Notes: generated from the sequence alone by a model not told the origin. A DNA stretch of 64,000 bases from CAZFDT01 sp964518335 (GCA_964518335.1 CAZFDT010000009.1:40343-104342); one strand, 5' to 3'; numbered from the stretch's first letter, positions 53,664 through 62,893 are shown. Numbers and translations: made by a program.

Positions 53664-54307
53664 CGACGACCCTCAAGGCCATCGGCATTGGCGCCGGCGG
53701 GCACGCAAGGGTCGTGCTCGACATCCTCCGCCTGGTCGGCGCGGTCGAAGTCGTGGGCCTGCTCGATCCCCGCAGGATCGGTGAGCAGGTCGCCGGCGTG
53801 CCTGTGATCGGCGATGAATCGAAGCTTGCCGACCTGCGCGCCCAGGGCGTGGCGCACGGTTTCGTCGGCGTCGGAGGCAACACCGACACCGCCGTGCGCC
53901 AACGGCTGTTCGACCTCCTGATCGCCCACGATTTTTCGGTCGTTTCCGCCATCCATCCCGCGGCCGTCATCGCCGCCTCGGCTACGCTGGGTGACGGCGT
54001 TACGGTCATGGCGGGGGCCATCGTCAACCCAGCGGCTGCAGTGGGCCACAACGTCACGCTCAACACCGCATGCGTGGTCGAACACGACTGTGCGATCGCC
54101 CACCACGCCTTCATCGGCCCCGGAGCGGTGCTGGCCGGCGGCGTCCACGTCGGTCAGGCAACGTTCATCGGCGCCGGCGCCGTCGTCCTCCCCGGTGTCC
54201 ACGTCGGTGATCGAGCCATCGTCGCAGCGGGCGCGGTCGTGACGCAGCAGGTGGCAGCCGGTTCGCTGGTGGTGGGTGTGCCGGCACGAAGCCGGGCATC
54301 ATCGTGA
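53660..54307 (+). CDS. neuD: NeuD/PglD-like sugar O- or N-acetyltransferase
   Basis: 215-aa protein with an N-terminal Rossmann-like sugar-binding fold (GIGAGGHARVVLDIL) and a left-handed beta-helix of hexapeptide repeats (AVIAASATLGDGVTVMAGAIVN and onward). Acetyl-CoA-dependent acetylation of a nonulosonate or precursor. GTG start coupled to neuC. Its last 9 nt overlap the convergent peptidase gene. Confidence 0.9.
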   Translation: MTTTLKAIGIGAGGHARVVLDILRLVGAVEVVGLLDPRRIGEQVAGVPVIGDESKLADLRAQGVAHGFVGVGGNTDTAVRQRLFDLLIAHDFSVVSAIHPAAVIAASATLGDGVTVMAGAIVNPAAAVGHNVTLNTACVVEHDCAIAHHAFIGPGAVLAGGVHVGQATFIGAGAVVLPGVHVGDRAIVAAGAVVTQQVAAGSLVVGVPARSRASS

Positions 54308-56158
54308 GCCCAGCGTCACCGTCGCCTGGCGGGTCTCATCGCCACGGCGGAGGGTGAGGCGGACGGTGTCGCCGGGGTGAGCCTGGGCGAGTTGGGCGGT
54401 CAGGTCACGGACGTTGGCGATGGGGGCGGCGTTCCAGGCGGTGATGATGTCGCCGTCGCGGAGGCCGGCCTTGGCGGCAGGACCGCCGGGAGCCAGGCCG
54501 CTGATGCCGCAGCCGTGGTCGCCATCGAGCGTGTCGTAGTCAGGCATGATGCCCAGCACCGCGCCGCGGCTGGGCATGCCCATGCCATGGCCGCCATGAG
54601 CGTCTTCGACTTCGACGAACGCCAGGCGCGTCTGTCGTTGGGATAACTGCAGCACCACGTCGCCGACCATGTCCATGACTCTGACACCGCCGGCGGCGTC
54701 GATGCGGTCGGCAGTGTCGGTGGGCTTGTGATAGTCCTCGTGTATGCCCGTGAAAAAGTGCAGCGCGGGGATGCGCTTGAAGTAGAACGCCGTGTGGTCA
54801 CTCATGCCCAGGCCCGATCCGGTGGTGGAGAGCTTGAGGTCGCGCGCCTTGCCCGTCGCCTTGACAACCTCGGCCAGGCCCTGGGCGGTCTCGACGCCAA
54901 AGACGTGCAACTTCTCGTCGCGCAGGCGGCCGATCATGTCGAGGTTGACCATCGCCACGACGTTGTCTGCCGTCAGGCCCAGCTCGTGCATCTGGCGGAC
55001 GAAGTGCATCGAGCCCAGCAGGCCGCGCTCCTCGCCGCTGAACAGCACGAACATCACCGAACGGCGGGGCGATGTCTTCCCGTCATCCTGGGCCACTGCA
55101 GCACTCATGCGCCGCGCCAGCAGCAGCACGCCCGCCGTGCCCGAGGCGTTGTCATCGGCGCCGGGGTGAATCACGCGATGCTGCGTCATGCTGCCGGGAT
55201 CGCCATAGCCCAGGTGATCGTAGTGAGCCCCGACGATCACCCACTGGCCGGCCAGATCGCCCGCGCCCGGCAGAACGGCGGCGATGTTGTGCAGCATGGC
55301 GCGGCGGCGCTGGATCGCCACGTCACCGCTGATCGTCACGCCCGGCAGTGCGACGGGCCTGTCCCGGCCGCGATCGGCACGGGCCTGCATCTCCCGCAGA
55401 AACGCCCGCCCGTCCGTGATCTCCCCCGCCTGCAAGACGTCGGCCAGCCACGACGACGACACGTGCAGCACCGGGATTGCCGCGGCCTTGTCGAACGCCG
55501 TCGCCGCGGTCGGCCGCAGTTGGTTGGTGTTGTCCATGCCCGGCGGGTTGACCACCAGCAGCGCCGTTGCACCGCGCTGCGCCGCCCACGTGGCTTTATT
55601 CGCCAGGCTCGCCGCATCCGACCACGGCCCTCGTCGCGACCAGCGCGACTGGCCCCGATCGTCCATCGGCTCGTAGCGGAACGCGATCGCGACCTTGCCC
55701 GCAAGGCCCGCTTCCTCCAGCCCGGCAAAGCTGTGGTATCGACGCTGCGGCTCGACGATGCCGTAGCCGACGAACACCGCCTCGCCGGCAAATGCCGCCG
55801 TGGCCGACAGGCCCAGCACGGTGAAGTCGCGCTCCGCCCTGGCATCGCGCCCGCGCCCCGACAGTGACTGCCGCGTCGCCTCCACGCCCAGGTCAGCCTC
55901 GAACGGCTGCAGATATTCGCCACCGAATGCCGGCGCCAGTCCGTCACCGCGCCATTGCCGCAACTGATCGACCAGCATGTCGCGCGCGCGATCGATGCCC
56001 GCCGTACCGGGCCCGCGCCCTTCCATTTCCACTGACGAGAGCGTCTGTACCCAGTCCATGAACCGGGCCGCATCATCCGCCGCCGCCGCCGCCATGGGCG
56101 CCCAGCAGGACCACACGAAAACGACCATCCATCGACGGGTGAGCATGGGCAACATCAT
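54299..56158 (-). CDS. exported M28-family peptidase with PDZ domain
   Basis: 619-aa zinc aminopeptidase-like protein. Signal peptide near residues 5-25; PA-type insert in the first half; metal ligands visible in GAHYDH, HPGADDNASG, SGEERGLLGS, NLDMIGR and EDYHKPTDT; C-terminal PDZ domain (GISGLAPGGPAAKAGLRDGD). Start is uncertain: ATGs at 56158, 56155 and 56146 all precede the signal peptide and none has a clear ribosome-binding site. Confidence 0.9.
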   Translation of the reverse strand: MMLPMLTRRWMVVFVWSCWAPMAAAAADDAARFMDWVQTLSSVEMEGRGPGTAGIDRARDMLVDQLRQWRGDGLAPAFGGEYLQPFEADLGVEATRQSLSGRGRDARAERDFTVLGLSATAAFAGEAVFVGYGIVEPQRRYHSFAGLEEAGLAGKVAIAFRYEPMDDRGQSRWSRRGPWSDAASLANKATWAAQRGATALLVVNPPGMDNTNQLRPTAATAFDKAAAIPVLHVSSSWLADVLQAGEITDGRAFLREMQARADRGRDRPVALPGVTISGDVAIQRRRAMLHNIAAVLPGAGDLAGQWVIVGAHYDHLGYGDPGSMTQHRVIHPGADDNASGTAGVLLLARRMSAAVAQDDGKTSPRRSVMFVLFSGEERGLLGSMHFVRQMHELGLTADNVVAMVNLDMIGRLRDEKLHVFGVETAQGLAEVVKATGKARDLKLSTTGSGLGMSDHTAFYFKRIPALHFFTGIHEDYHKPTDTADRIDAAGGVRVMDMVGDVVLQLSQRQTRLAFVEVEDAHGGHGMGMPSRGAVLGIMPDYDTLDGDHGCGISGLAPGGPAAKAGLRDGDIITAWNAAPIANVRDLTAQLAQAHPGDTVRLTLRRGDETRQATVTLGSR

Positions 56159-56270
56159 AGGCGCAGCCGTAGTTGTGGCCGGCGCGCGGCCCACTGCGCC
56201 GTGCGCGGGCGGGTGACGCGGCGACGGGATTTGACGACGCCGGGGCCGAGGCACGACACTGTCGCACGGC

Positions 56271-58031
56271 ATGCCGTGGCGTGACTGGTTGCGTGGTCGG
56301 AGTGAGCGATGGCGCGACAGCGTGGCGGCGTGGCTGACGCCGTGGCCGATCGGCGTGGCGCGGGTGGCGGTCGTCCTGGGTTTGCTGGCATTGGCCGGGT
56401 ATGGCGTCGAGCGAGGTCTTGCTGCGCGGCGATGGACGTGGGAGTTCACGCAGACCTTTCGTTTCTGCAGCGACATCGACCGTGGCTTTCGCTATGGCAA
56501 GCGGGCGCTGACGGAGGGTTACGTCGATCTCTACAGCCGTCGCTACGCCGAAACGACCGGTCGGGGCGGGAAAAACGATCTCAACTACGCGCCGCTGCGT
56601 CTGGCGACGATGACGTGGTACGCGTGGATGATCCGCGACCACTACCCCGACGCGACGCGCTGGCAGCGATTTCCCTACGAGTTCACCGCGCCGGCGCTGC
56701 GGGTGAACGTGGTGATGGAGTTGGCGGCAAGCCTCGGCGCGGCGGCGCTGGTCCTGGTTTGGGTGCGACGGATCACGTCGGCGAACGCATCACTGGGGGC
56801 GGCAAGCTGGTCGTGGCTGGCGCACCTGCTCAGGCCGTTCCGAGGATGGGTTACTGCAGCCATCGCCGCGGCGATGGTGTGGTTCAACCCGGCGTCGTGG
56901 ATCAACACGCACGGCTGGCCGCTGTGGGACATCTGGGTCGTGCCGTTCTTCCTGTGGGCGCTGGTGTTCATCTCGCTGGATCGCTGGCTGACGGCAGGCG
57001 TGGTGATCGGCCTGGGGGCGATGTTCAAGGGTCAGCAGATGCTGGTGGCGCCGTTGTTCGTGATGACCGCGTTGTTCATGGGCCGGCCTGGGGCGGCCGG
57101 ACGGTGGGTGGCGGGGCTGGTCCTGGGTTTGGCGGCCGTCGTCTGGCCGTGGATGCTAACGCATCGCTTCGAGCCGGTCGTTCCCGATGGCGCGACCACG
57201 GCGACCCTGCGCGACGCGGCGCAACCATTCTGGAACCCTGCGGCCCTTGTGTGGGTCGGCGTCGTCGCGCTGACGGCCGTTGCCCTCTGGATCGCCAGCA
57301 GGATCAAGCGATGGCGCGTGGCCCAGGCGATGCCCGCGTGCTGCGCGCTGGTCATCGGTCTGGCGGTCTTCGCCTGCGTGCCGCTCTTCAATGCCGACCT
57401 GGGCTGGCTTTACGTGGGCCTGTTGCGTGGCACCGAGGTGTTTCCCACCCTCTACGTCGCCAATGCGTACAACATCCCCGCGCTGCTGGACCATCAGTTC
57501 GGTTTCCACCACCGGGAAGACCTTAACCGCGTGCTCTTCACGGTCGGATCGTTCAACGTCAAGCTCAAGCCTTTCACGGCGGCGATCTATTTCGCCATGC
57601 TCGTGCTTTGCTCGGCCGGCGCCGCCCGTCACTGGCGTCGCGACGACCCGCGGGTGCTCGTCGCGCTGATCGCGCCGTGGCTTGTGATGTTCACCATCGT
57701 CACGCAGATGCACGAGCGCTACCTGCTCTTCACCGCCGCCATGAGCGCCACGCTCATCGCCGTGCGCTGGCCTTACGCCCTGATGTGCGTGCTGCTGTCG
57801 TTCCTCTCGCTGTGCATGACGGCGAATACGATGCTCGACGCGTCACGGGGGCATCTGAATCAGTGGCCGATGGATCGGGCCATGGTGGACCGCGATCTGA
57901 TTCGGATGCTTCAGGAGTCAGTGCGGTCGATCTTTCCCGGCGCGGCGTGGGCGGTGGTGGCGTGCTGCGCCGTGATGCTGGTGGATGCTGTGGGTATTGG
58001 CGGGCTGCGGTGGGGTTCGGCGCGAAAATGA
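56271..58031 (+). CDS. GT-C fold membrane glycosyltransferase
   Basis: 586-aa multi-pass membrane protein with about eleven helices. The first loop carries the acidic SDIDRGFRYGKRALTEGYVDL, later AMVWFNPASWINTHGWPLWDIW, MFKGQQM and the MHERY motif (TQMHERYLLFTAA) common in GT-C lipid-sugar transferases. It probably uses a polyprenyl-phosphate sugar. Monocistronic, ending at an intrinsic terminator. Confidence 0.78.
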   Translation: MPWRDWLRGRSERWRDSVAAWLTPWPIGVARVAVVLGLLALAGYGVERGLAARRWTWEFTQTFRFCSDIDRGFRYGKRALTEGYVDLYSRRYAETTGRGGKNDLNYAPLRLATMTWYAWMIRDHYPDATRWQRFPYEFTAPALRVNVVMELAASLGAAALVLVWVRRITSANASLGAASWSWLAHLLRPFRGWVTAAIAAAMVWFNPASWINTHGWPLWDIWVVPFFLWALVFISLDRWLTAGVVIGLGAMFKGQQMLVAPLFVMTALFMGRPGAAGRWVAGLVLGLAAVVWPWMLTHRFEPVVPDGATTATLRDAAQPFWNPAALVWVGVVALTAVALWIASRIKRWRVAQAMPACCALVIGLAVFACVPLFNADLGWLYVGLLRGTEVFPTLYVANAYNIPALLDHQFGFHHREDLNRVLFTVGSFNVKLKPFTAAIYFAMLVLCSAGAARHWRRDDPRVLVALIAPWLVMFTIVTQMHERYLLFTAAMSATLIAVRWPYALMCVLLSFLSLCMTANTMLDASRGHLNQWPMDRAMVDRDLIRMLQESVRSIFPGAAWAVVACCAVMLVDAVGIGGLRWGSARK

Positions 58032-58062
58032 AAAGCCCATCCGTCGATGCGGGTGGGCTTTC
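58031..58062. terminator. bidirectional intrinsic terminator
   Basis: AAAAGCCCAtCC and GGgTGGGCTTT arms with an 8-nt loop, A-rich on one side and T-rich on the other. It lies directly after the stop of the GT-C gene and 22 nt from the stop of the convergent LEPR gene, so it can serve both. Confidence 0.75.
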
Positions 58063-58083
58063 ATCAGTGGGTGGCGCACAGAA

Positions 58084-59130
58084 TCATGCCTGGCGGTGAA
58101 AGTCCTGCAGACGAGCCAGGATGAAGTGGAAGTCCTGCATCCGGGCGACGACGAAATGGAAATCCTGGAGCGTCTCGGCGGCGCGATGGAAGTCCTGCAT
58201 CGTGCCCACGAGACGGTGGAAGTCCTGCAGCTTGATCCTTGCCCCGCCCGTGTCGGCCAGCTCGACGAGGCTGCGGTGAAAGTCCTGCAACCGGACCACG
58301 ATGCGCTGCACCGCCGGTAGCTGCGACTGCTGCAGTGACTCGATGAGGTTCTGAACGGCCGGCAGCAGGTCGGTCAAGGTCGCGTCCAGGCGTGTGCGGT
58401 CGATGACGTTGACGGCGATGGCGCTGACGCCGCGGCTTCGGCCGAAGCTGGTCTTGCCCTTGGTGACGACGATCTCGCACTGGTGGAACACGGCGGGGAT
58501 GCCTTCGGGGACCTTGAAGAGGTCGAGGTCGGCCAGGAGGGTGTCCTTGCCGGTGCCGCCGATGACCGTGTCGTGCGAGCTGCCGTCGCGCGCGTCGAGG
58601 GTATCGTTGCCCTCGTGGCCGAAGATGGAGTCGGGATCGGCGCCGCCGACGAGGTGGTCGTTGCCCTTCTGCCCGCCGAGTGCGTCGATGCCGGCATCGC
58701 CGAAGATGCGGTCGTTGCCTGCGCCGCCGAAGAGTCCGTCGTCGCCGGCGCCGCCGCGGAGAGTGTCGTGGCCGTTGCCGCCGATGATGTTGTCGTCGCC
58801 ATTGCCGCCGTTGAGGAAGGCGTTGATGCGAATGGCGGGCGAGACGGTGATGAGGTCGTCGCCGTCGTGGCCGTTGACCACGATTTTCTTCACTTTCTTG
58901 AGGGCCGTGCCGAAGATCGTGCGAAGCTGGGTGGGGTCCACGGCGTCGGGGACCTGCACGCGCAGTGAGCCGCCGAGCTTGTTGACACGGATGGTGTCTG
59001 CGGCGGCGGTGCCGTTGACGGTGACGGCGCCGTTCTTGAAGGCGACGGTGGGATCGGCGGCCATCAGCAGCCGAGGTTCGAGGGTGTCGAGGCCCACAAA
59101 ATCGGACGCGGGGACGAATCTGGATGACAT
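58084..59130 (-). CDS. LEPR/RTX surface protein with decapeptide-repeat tail
   Basis: 348-aa protein with the planctomycete N-terminal motif LEPRLLMAAD (residues 17-26), about ten RTX-type Gly/Asp/Asn nonapeptides (roughly 87-197; NGGNGDDNIIGGNGHD and so on) that bind calcium, then a linker. The tail (281-348) consists of [LM]QDFH[RF]-x4 units: one, a degenerate unit, then four in exact 10-residue register and a final partial one. No signal peptide and no PEP-CTERM, so the tail may replace the usual anchor. Divergent from the ECF sigma/kinase genes. Confidence 0.85.
   Translation of the reverse strand: MSSRFVPASDFVGLDTLEPRLLMAADPTVAFKNGAVTVNGTAAADTIRVNKLGGSLRVQVPDAVDPTQLRTIFGTALKKVKKIVVNGHDGDDLITVSPAIRINAFLNGGNGDDNIIGGNGHDTLRGGAGDDGLFGGAGNDRIFGDAGIDALGGQKGNDHLVGGADPDSIFGHEGNDTLDARDGSSHDTVIGGTGKDTLLADLDLFKVPEGIPAVFHQCEIVVTKGKTSFGRSRGVSAIAVNVIDRTRLDATLTDLLPAVQNLIESLQQSQLPAVQRIVVRLQDFHRSLVELADTGGARIKLQDFHRLVGTMQDFHRAAETLQDFHFVVARMQDFHFILARLQDFHRQA
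58087..58290 (-). repeat. coding decapeptide repeat [LM]QDFH[RF]xxxx
   Basis: Codons 281-348 of the LEPR/RTX gene. Units begin LQDFHRSLVE, LQDFHRLVGT, MQDFHRAAET, LQDFHFVVAR, MQDFHFILAR and LQDFHRQA. The DNA units differ at synonymous sites (TTC/TTT, CAC/CAT, GAC/GAT, CTG/CTC/TTG), so the core is conserved at protein level. Confidence 0.9.
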
Positions 59131-59154
59131 ACGGTGCTCCTGGGCTTGGCCCGT

Positions 59155-59160
59155 TACAAT
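59155..59160 (+). promoter_or_regulatory. possible -10 box upstream of ECF sigma gene
   Basis: TACAAT lies 78 nt before the chosen start of the sigma gene, in the 102-bp divergent gap shared with the LEPR gene. No good -35 sequence is visible at 17 nt, so another sigma factor (perhaps the encoded ECF itself) may read it. Confidence 0.3.
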
Positions 59161-59232
59161 GAGGTTCACCAGCACACGCGGAAGCGGGACGGCCAACCCC
59201 TCACGCGTGGTGACGTGGGCGTGGGGTGTCCG

Positions 59233-59826
59233 ATGCGGGCGGCGACAGACGGCAACGTGACCCAACTTCTGGACGCGGTTCACCACGGTGAGCCCGGCGC
59301 CGTCGATGCGCTGTCGGCGGCCATCTACGACGATCTGCGCGTCATGGCTCGCAAGCACCTGGCCCGCGACTTCGGCCCGGGCATGGCCGGGGCGACCATC
59401 CAGCCCACCATCCTCGTCAACGACACGATCATGAAGCTCATCCGTCAGCGGCAGCGGTTCGACAACGCCGGGCATTTCTTTGCCATCGCCACCAAGGTGA
59501 TGATCCGCGTGCTGATGGACTACCACCGCGCCCGCAAGGCCGCCAAACGCGGCGGAGACCACGACGGCGTGCGCGTGTCGCTGGACCCGGACCAACCCCA
59601 GTCGCACGCGACGGGCGGCGTGGATGTCGAGATGGTCGAGCGCGCCCTGACCAAGCTCGCTGCACTCGACGCACGCAAGGCCGACGTGGTGCGCTATCGC
59701 GTCTATTGGGGCATGACCGTCCCCCAGATCGCCCAGGCGCTGGCGGTCGGCGACGCCACGATCGAACGCGACTGGTCGTTTGCCAAAGCGTTCCTGGGCA
59801 AGGAACTGGCGGGTTTGCAGTCATGA
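59233..59826 (+). CDS. ECF sigma factor (planctomycete/acidobacterial type)
   Basis: 197-aa RNA polymerase sigma factor of the sigma-70 ECF group (TIGR02999-like). Region 2 is HLARDFGPGMAGATIQPTILVNDTIMKL and FDNAGHFFAIATKVMIRVLMDYHR; region 4 is ADVVRYRVYWGMTVPQIAQALAVGDATIERDW. Start at ATG 59233. The stop overlaps the kinase start by 4 nt (ATGA), so the two products are made together; sigma activity may be set by the kinase. Confidence 0.92.
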   Translation: MRAATDGNVTQLLDAVHHGEPGAVDALSAAIYDDLRVMARKHLARDFGPGMAGATIQPTILVNDTIMKLIRQRQRFDNAGHFFAIATKVMIRVLMDYHRARKAAKRGGDHDGVRVSLDPDQPQSHATGGVDVEMVERALTKLAALDARKADVVRYRVYWGMTVPQIAQALAVGDATIERDWSFAKAFLGKELAGLQS

Positions 59827-62798
59827 CGACACTGTCGCCTGAGCAATTTCGCCGGGTCGAAGAGCTGTTTCACGAAGCGGCGCTGCTGCCGGTGGACGAG
59901 CGTGAGGCGTTTGTGCGCCGCGCGTGCGGGGACGACGAGGCGGTGCGGACGGAAGTGTTCGACCTGCTCCATCATGCTGGGGCCACGCCGGTGTCGCCGA
60001 CGATCCTGGCTTCGCCGGCACGCAGCCACGAAGTCACACACCAACTCGTGGGCCAGACCGTCGGGGCGTACCAGATCACGGCGATGATCGGCCGGGGCGG
60101 CATGGGCGTGGTGTACCGCGCTACGGACACGCGGCTCAACCGCACGGTCGCCATCAAGTCGCTGCCGCGGCAATGGGCCGAGGCCCCGGCGCAGATGGCG
60201 CGATTCGCCCGGGAGGCGAAGGTGCTCGCGTCGATGTCGCACCCCAACGTGGCGACGGTCTATGGCGTGGAGGAGTTCGACAACACGCGGCTGCTGGTGA
60301 TGGAATACATCGATGGCCAGACGCTGGCGCAGCGCCTGCGCAAGGGCGCCCCGCCGCTGGACGAGGCGTTGCGCATCGCCCGGCAGATCGCCGCCGCCGT
60401 CGAGGCGGTGCATGACGCCGGGGTGATCCACCGCGACCTGAAGCCCGGCAACGTCATGCTCACCGCCGACGACACGGTGAAGGTGCTCGACTTCGGCCTG
60501 GCGCGCGTCACCGCACCGTTCACGGCCGCACAATCCACGCACGCGGCCCCCACCGCCGCGCCGGCCACACGCGAAGGCTCGGTCCTGGGCACACCCGGTT
60601 ACATGAGCCCCGAGCAGATCCGTGGCAAAACGCTCGACCGCCGCACCGACATCTTCAGCTTCGGTTGCATCCTGTACGAACTGCTCACCGGGCACATGGC
60701 CTTCACCGGTGAACCCGGCGGCACCAGCGCCGACGTCCTGGCGGGCATCCTCGAACGCGAGCCCGACTGGACCCGCCTGCCCCGCCGCACCCCCCTGTCG
60801 ATCCGCCGCCTCCTGTTGCGATGCACCGCCAAGGACCCGCAGCAGCGCCTCCGCGACATCGGCGACGTCGGACTGGAAATCGAAGAGGTCCTGGCCCGGC
60901 GCGAATGGCTCGACCCCGCGTCGAGCATGATCGGCATCACCCTGCCCGACGAGCCGCGACCCGCCCGCCTGCGATACACCCTGCTCCTGGCCCTCATCCC
61001 GGCGATCATCGGCGGGATCGTCACCCTCGCCGCGGTGTTTCCGATCCTGCGCGGCAGCCAGACCGGCAGCGTCGCCCCCGCCGCCAAGCCCCTGGCCCAC
61101 TTCACGATCGAGTTTCCCCAGAGCCTGCCCCAGCACCACCTGTCCCGCCTGTGGCTGAGCGTCACGCGCGACGGGCGACGCATCGCGTTCTGCGCCGCCG
61201 GGCCCGACGGCGTCGTGTCGATGTACAAGCGGGAGATGGGCAGGATCGTCCTCGAGCCGCTGGCCGACACCGACGACGCGGCGATGCCCTTCTTCTCACC
61301 GACGGGCCAGTGGATCGGCCATACGCACAACGGCGTGCTGTGGAAGCGGTGGATCAACGGCTCGGGCGCCATCCGCCTCAGTGACATGCACGGCTCGTGG
61401 GGCGCCCACTGGTCGCGCGACAACCGCATCGTGTTCGTCTATGTGTGGGGCCAGCCTTTGGCAATGATGTCGGCCGAGGGCGGGCAGGTGCAGCGCATCA
61501 CCCGCGTACGCTCGGACCTGGGCGAGACGGCACACATCGCTCCGCACATGACGCCCAACGGCAAGGCGGTGCTCTACACCGTCTGGGTCGGGGGCCAGTC
61601 GATCCCGCGCGTGGACGTGGTGCGGCTGGGCACGGGGGAGCAGAAGACCCTCGCCGAGCAGGGCACGGCGGCGCGCCTGGCGATGACGCCGCAGGGCCTG
61701 CACCTGTTGTGGGTCCGCCGCAGCACGCTCTTTGCCGCGGCGTTTGACGAGGATGCCCTGGCCATCACCGGGCCGGAGACCGCGATCGTGGACAGCGTGC
61801 TGACCGACGCGCCCAATTCCATGTCGTACTACGACGTGTCCGACGAGGGCACGCTGGTGTACGTGCCCGGCCCGCTGTTCGCGGATGAGACGCGACTGGC
61901 CTGGGCCGACGTGGCCCAAGGCGCGGGCTCGACGCCGCTGGCCGTCGAGGAACTGCCCATGGGCGATCCTCGCTTCTCCAGCGACGGCCGACAGCTCTCC
62001 ATCGTCCTGCGCCGCAACGCCTATCAGAGCGCCATCATCGACCTGGACACCGGCGTCATCCGGCGGGCAAGCACCGAGCACGACGTCGCCTCCGGCGCCA
62101 TCAGCCCCGACGGCCAGCGCTTCGTGTATGGCTCGAACCGTTCCGGACGCTACGCCATGTTCCTCCGCGACCTGCAGACCGGCGAGGAGCGGCAGTTGGG
62201 CAGTCAGACTTACGACTATCCCGGCTTCGTCCAGTGGTCGCCCGACAGCCGACGCCTGGCGTTCTGCGCCGCCCTGGGCGACACCGGCAGCCGCGACATC
62301 TTTCTCCTCGACCTTGACGATCCTGAAACGCTGATCCCGTTCAACCCCACGCCTTACCACGAGACCGACTCCGTGTTCTCCCCGGACGGCCGCTGGCTGG
62401 CCTATGCCTCGGCGTTCAGCGCCGCCGAGTCGGCTATCCGCGAGGTCTATCTCGCCGCCGTACCCGATGGCAGCAAGAAACGCCAGATCTCCCGTGGCGG
62501 CGGGCACTCGCCGCAGTGGTCGCCCGACGGCAAGACCCTCTACTACCGCCAGGGCTCGCACATCATGGCCGTGCCCATCGATCTGGACACCGGCGAACCC
62601 GCGGCCACGGCACGCATCGTCTGGACCGGCACGTTCGGTCAACCCGACCCAGATCTCACCAGCTACGCCGTGGCTCCCGACGGCCGCATCCTCCTCATCG
62701 AGCAGTCCAACCGCGGCCACGTCGCCGACCACCTCCACGTGATCCTCAACTGGCCTCAACTGCTCGCCCGCACGACCGCCGACGCCTCTGCCCGGTGA
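59823..62798 (+). CDS. Ser/Thr protein kinase with TolB-like propeller
   Basis: 991-aa transmembrane kinase. N-terminal helical stretch (1-75); kinase domain with glycine loop IGRGGMGVVYRA (89-100), Lys112 in TVAIKSLP, HRDLKPGN (Asp205), DFGLARV (Asp223) and GTPGYMSPEQIRG; one membrane helix (about 385-408); and a periplasmic WD40/TolB beta-propeller of about 580 residues (AISPDGQRFVYGSNRSGRYAM and similar). All kinase catalytic residues are intact. Coupled to the ECF sigma factor. Confidence 0.94.
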   Translation: MTTLSPEQFRRVEELFHEAALLPVDEREAFVRRACGDDEAVRTEVFDLLHHAGATPVSPTILASPARSHEVTHQLVGQTVGAYQITAMIGRGGMGVVYRATDTRLNRTVAIKSLPRQWAEAPAQMARFAREAKVLASMSHPNVATVYGVEEFDNTRLLVMEYIDGQTLAQRLRKGAPPLDEALRIARQIAAAVEAVHDAGVIHRDLKPGNVMLTADDTVKVLDFGLARVTAPFTAAQSTHAAPTAAPATREGSVLGTPGYMSPEQIRGKTLDRRTDIFSFGCILYELLTGHMAFTGEPGGTSADVLAGILEREPDWTRLPRRTPLSIRRLLLRCTAKDPQQRLRDIGDVGLEIEEVLARREWLDPASSMIGITLPDEPRPARLRYTLLLALIPAIIGGIVTLAAVFPILRGSQTGSVAPAAKPLAHFTIEFPQSLPQHHLSRLWLSVTRDGRRIAFCAAGPDGVVSMYKREMGRIVLEPLADTDDAAMPFFSPTGQWIGHTHNGVLWKRWINGSGAIRLSDMHGSWGAHWSRDNRIVFVYVWGQPLAMMSAEGGQVQRITRVRSDLGETAHIAPHMTPNGKAVLYTVWVGGQSIPRVDVVRLGTGEQKTLAEQGTAARLAMTPQGLHLLWVRRSTLFAAAFDEDALAITGPETAIVDSVLTDAPNSMSYYDVSDEGTLVYVPGPLFADETRLAWADVAQGAGSTPLAVEELPMGDPRFSSDGRQLSIVLRRNAYQSAIIDLDTGVIRRASTEHDVASGAISPDGQRFVYGSNRSGRYAMFLRDLQTGEERQLGSQTYDYPGFVQWSPDSRRLAFCAALGDTGSRDIFLLDLDDPETLIPFNPTPYHETDSVFSPDGRWLAYASAFSAAESAIREVYLAAVPDGSKKRQISRGGGHSPQWSPDGKTLYYRQGSHIMAVPIDLDTGEPAATARIVWTGTFGQPDPDLTSYAVAPDGRILLIEQSNRGHVADHLHVILNWPQLLARTTADASAR

Positions 62799-62893
62799 TT
62801 TTCCGCTCATCCGGTCCGCGGAAAGCCGATCTTTACCGGTGCGCGGGGGCCACACGGATTGGATCGACCGCTCGTTGTGGCCGACATATACCG

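Noticed and set aside
56236..56248. Third copy of the dispersed hairpin element
   Set aside because: Only about 13 nt match module B in a GC-rich context; too short to call.
58087..58290. Regular roughly 30-nt repeats as a CRISPR array
   Set aside because: Units are in frame, encode the QDFH core, differ at synonymous sites, have no unique spacers and no cas genes are near.
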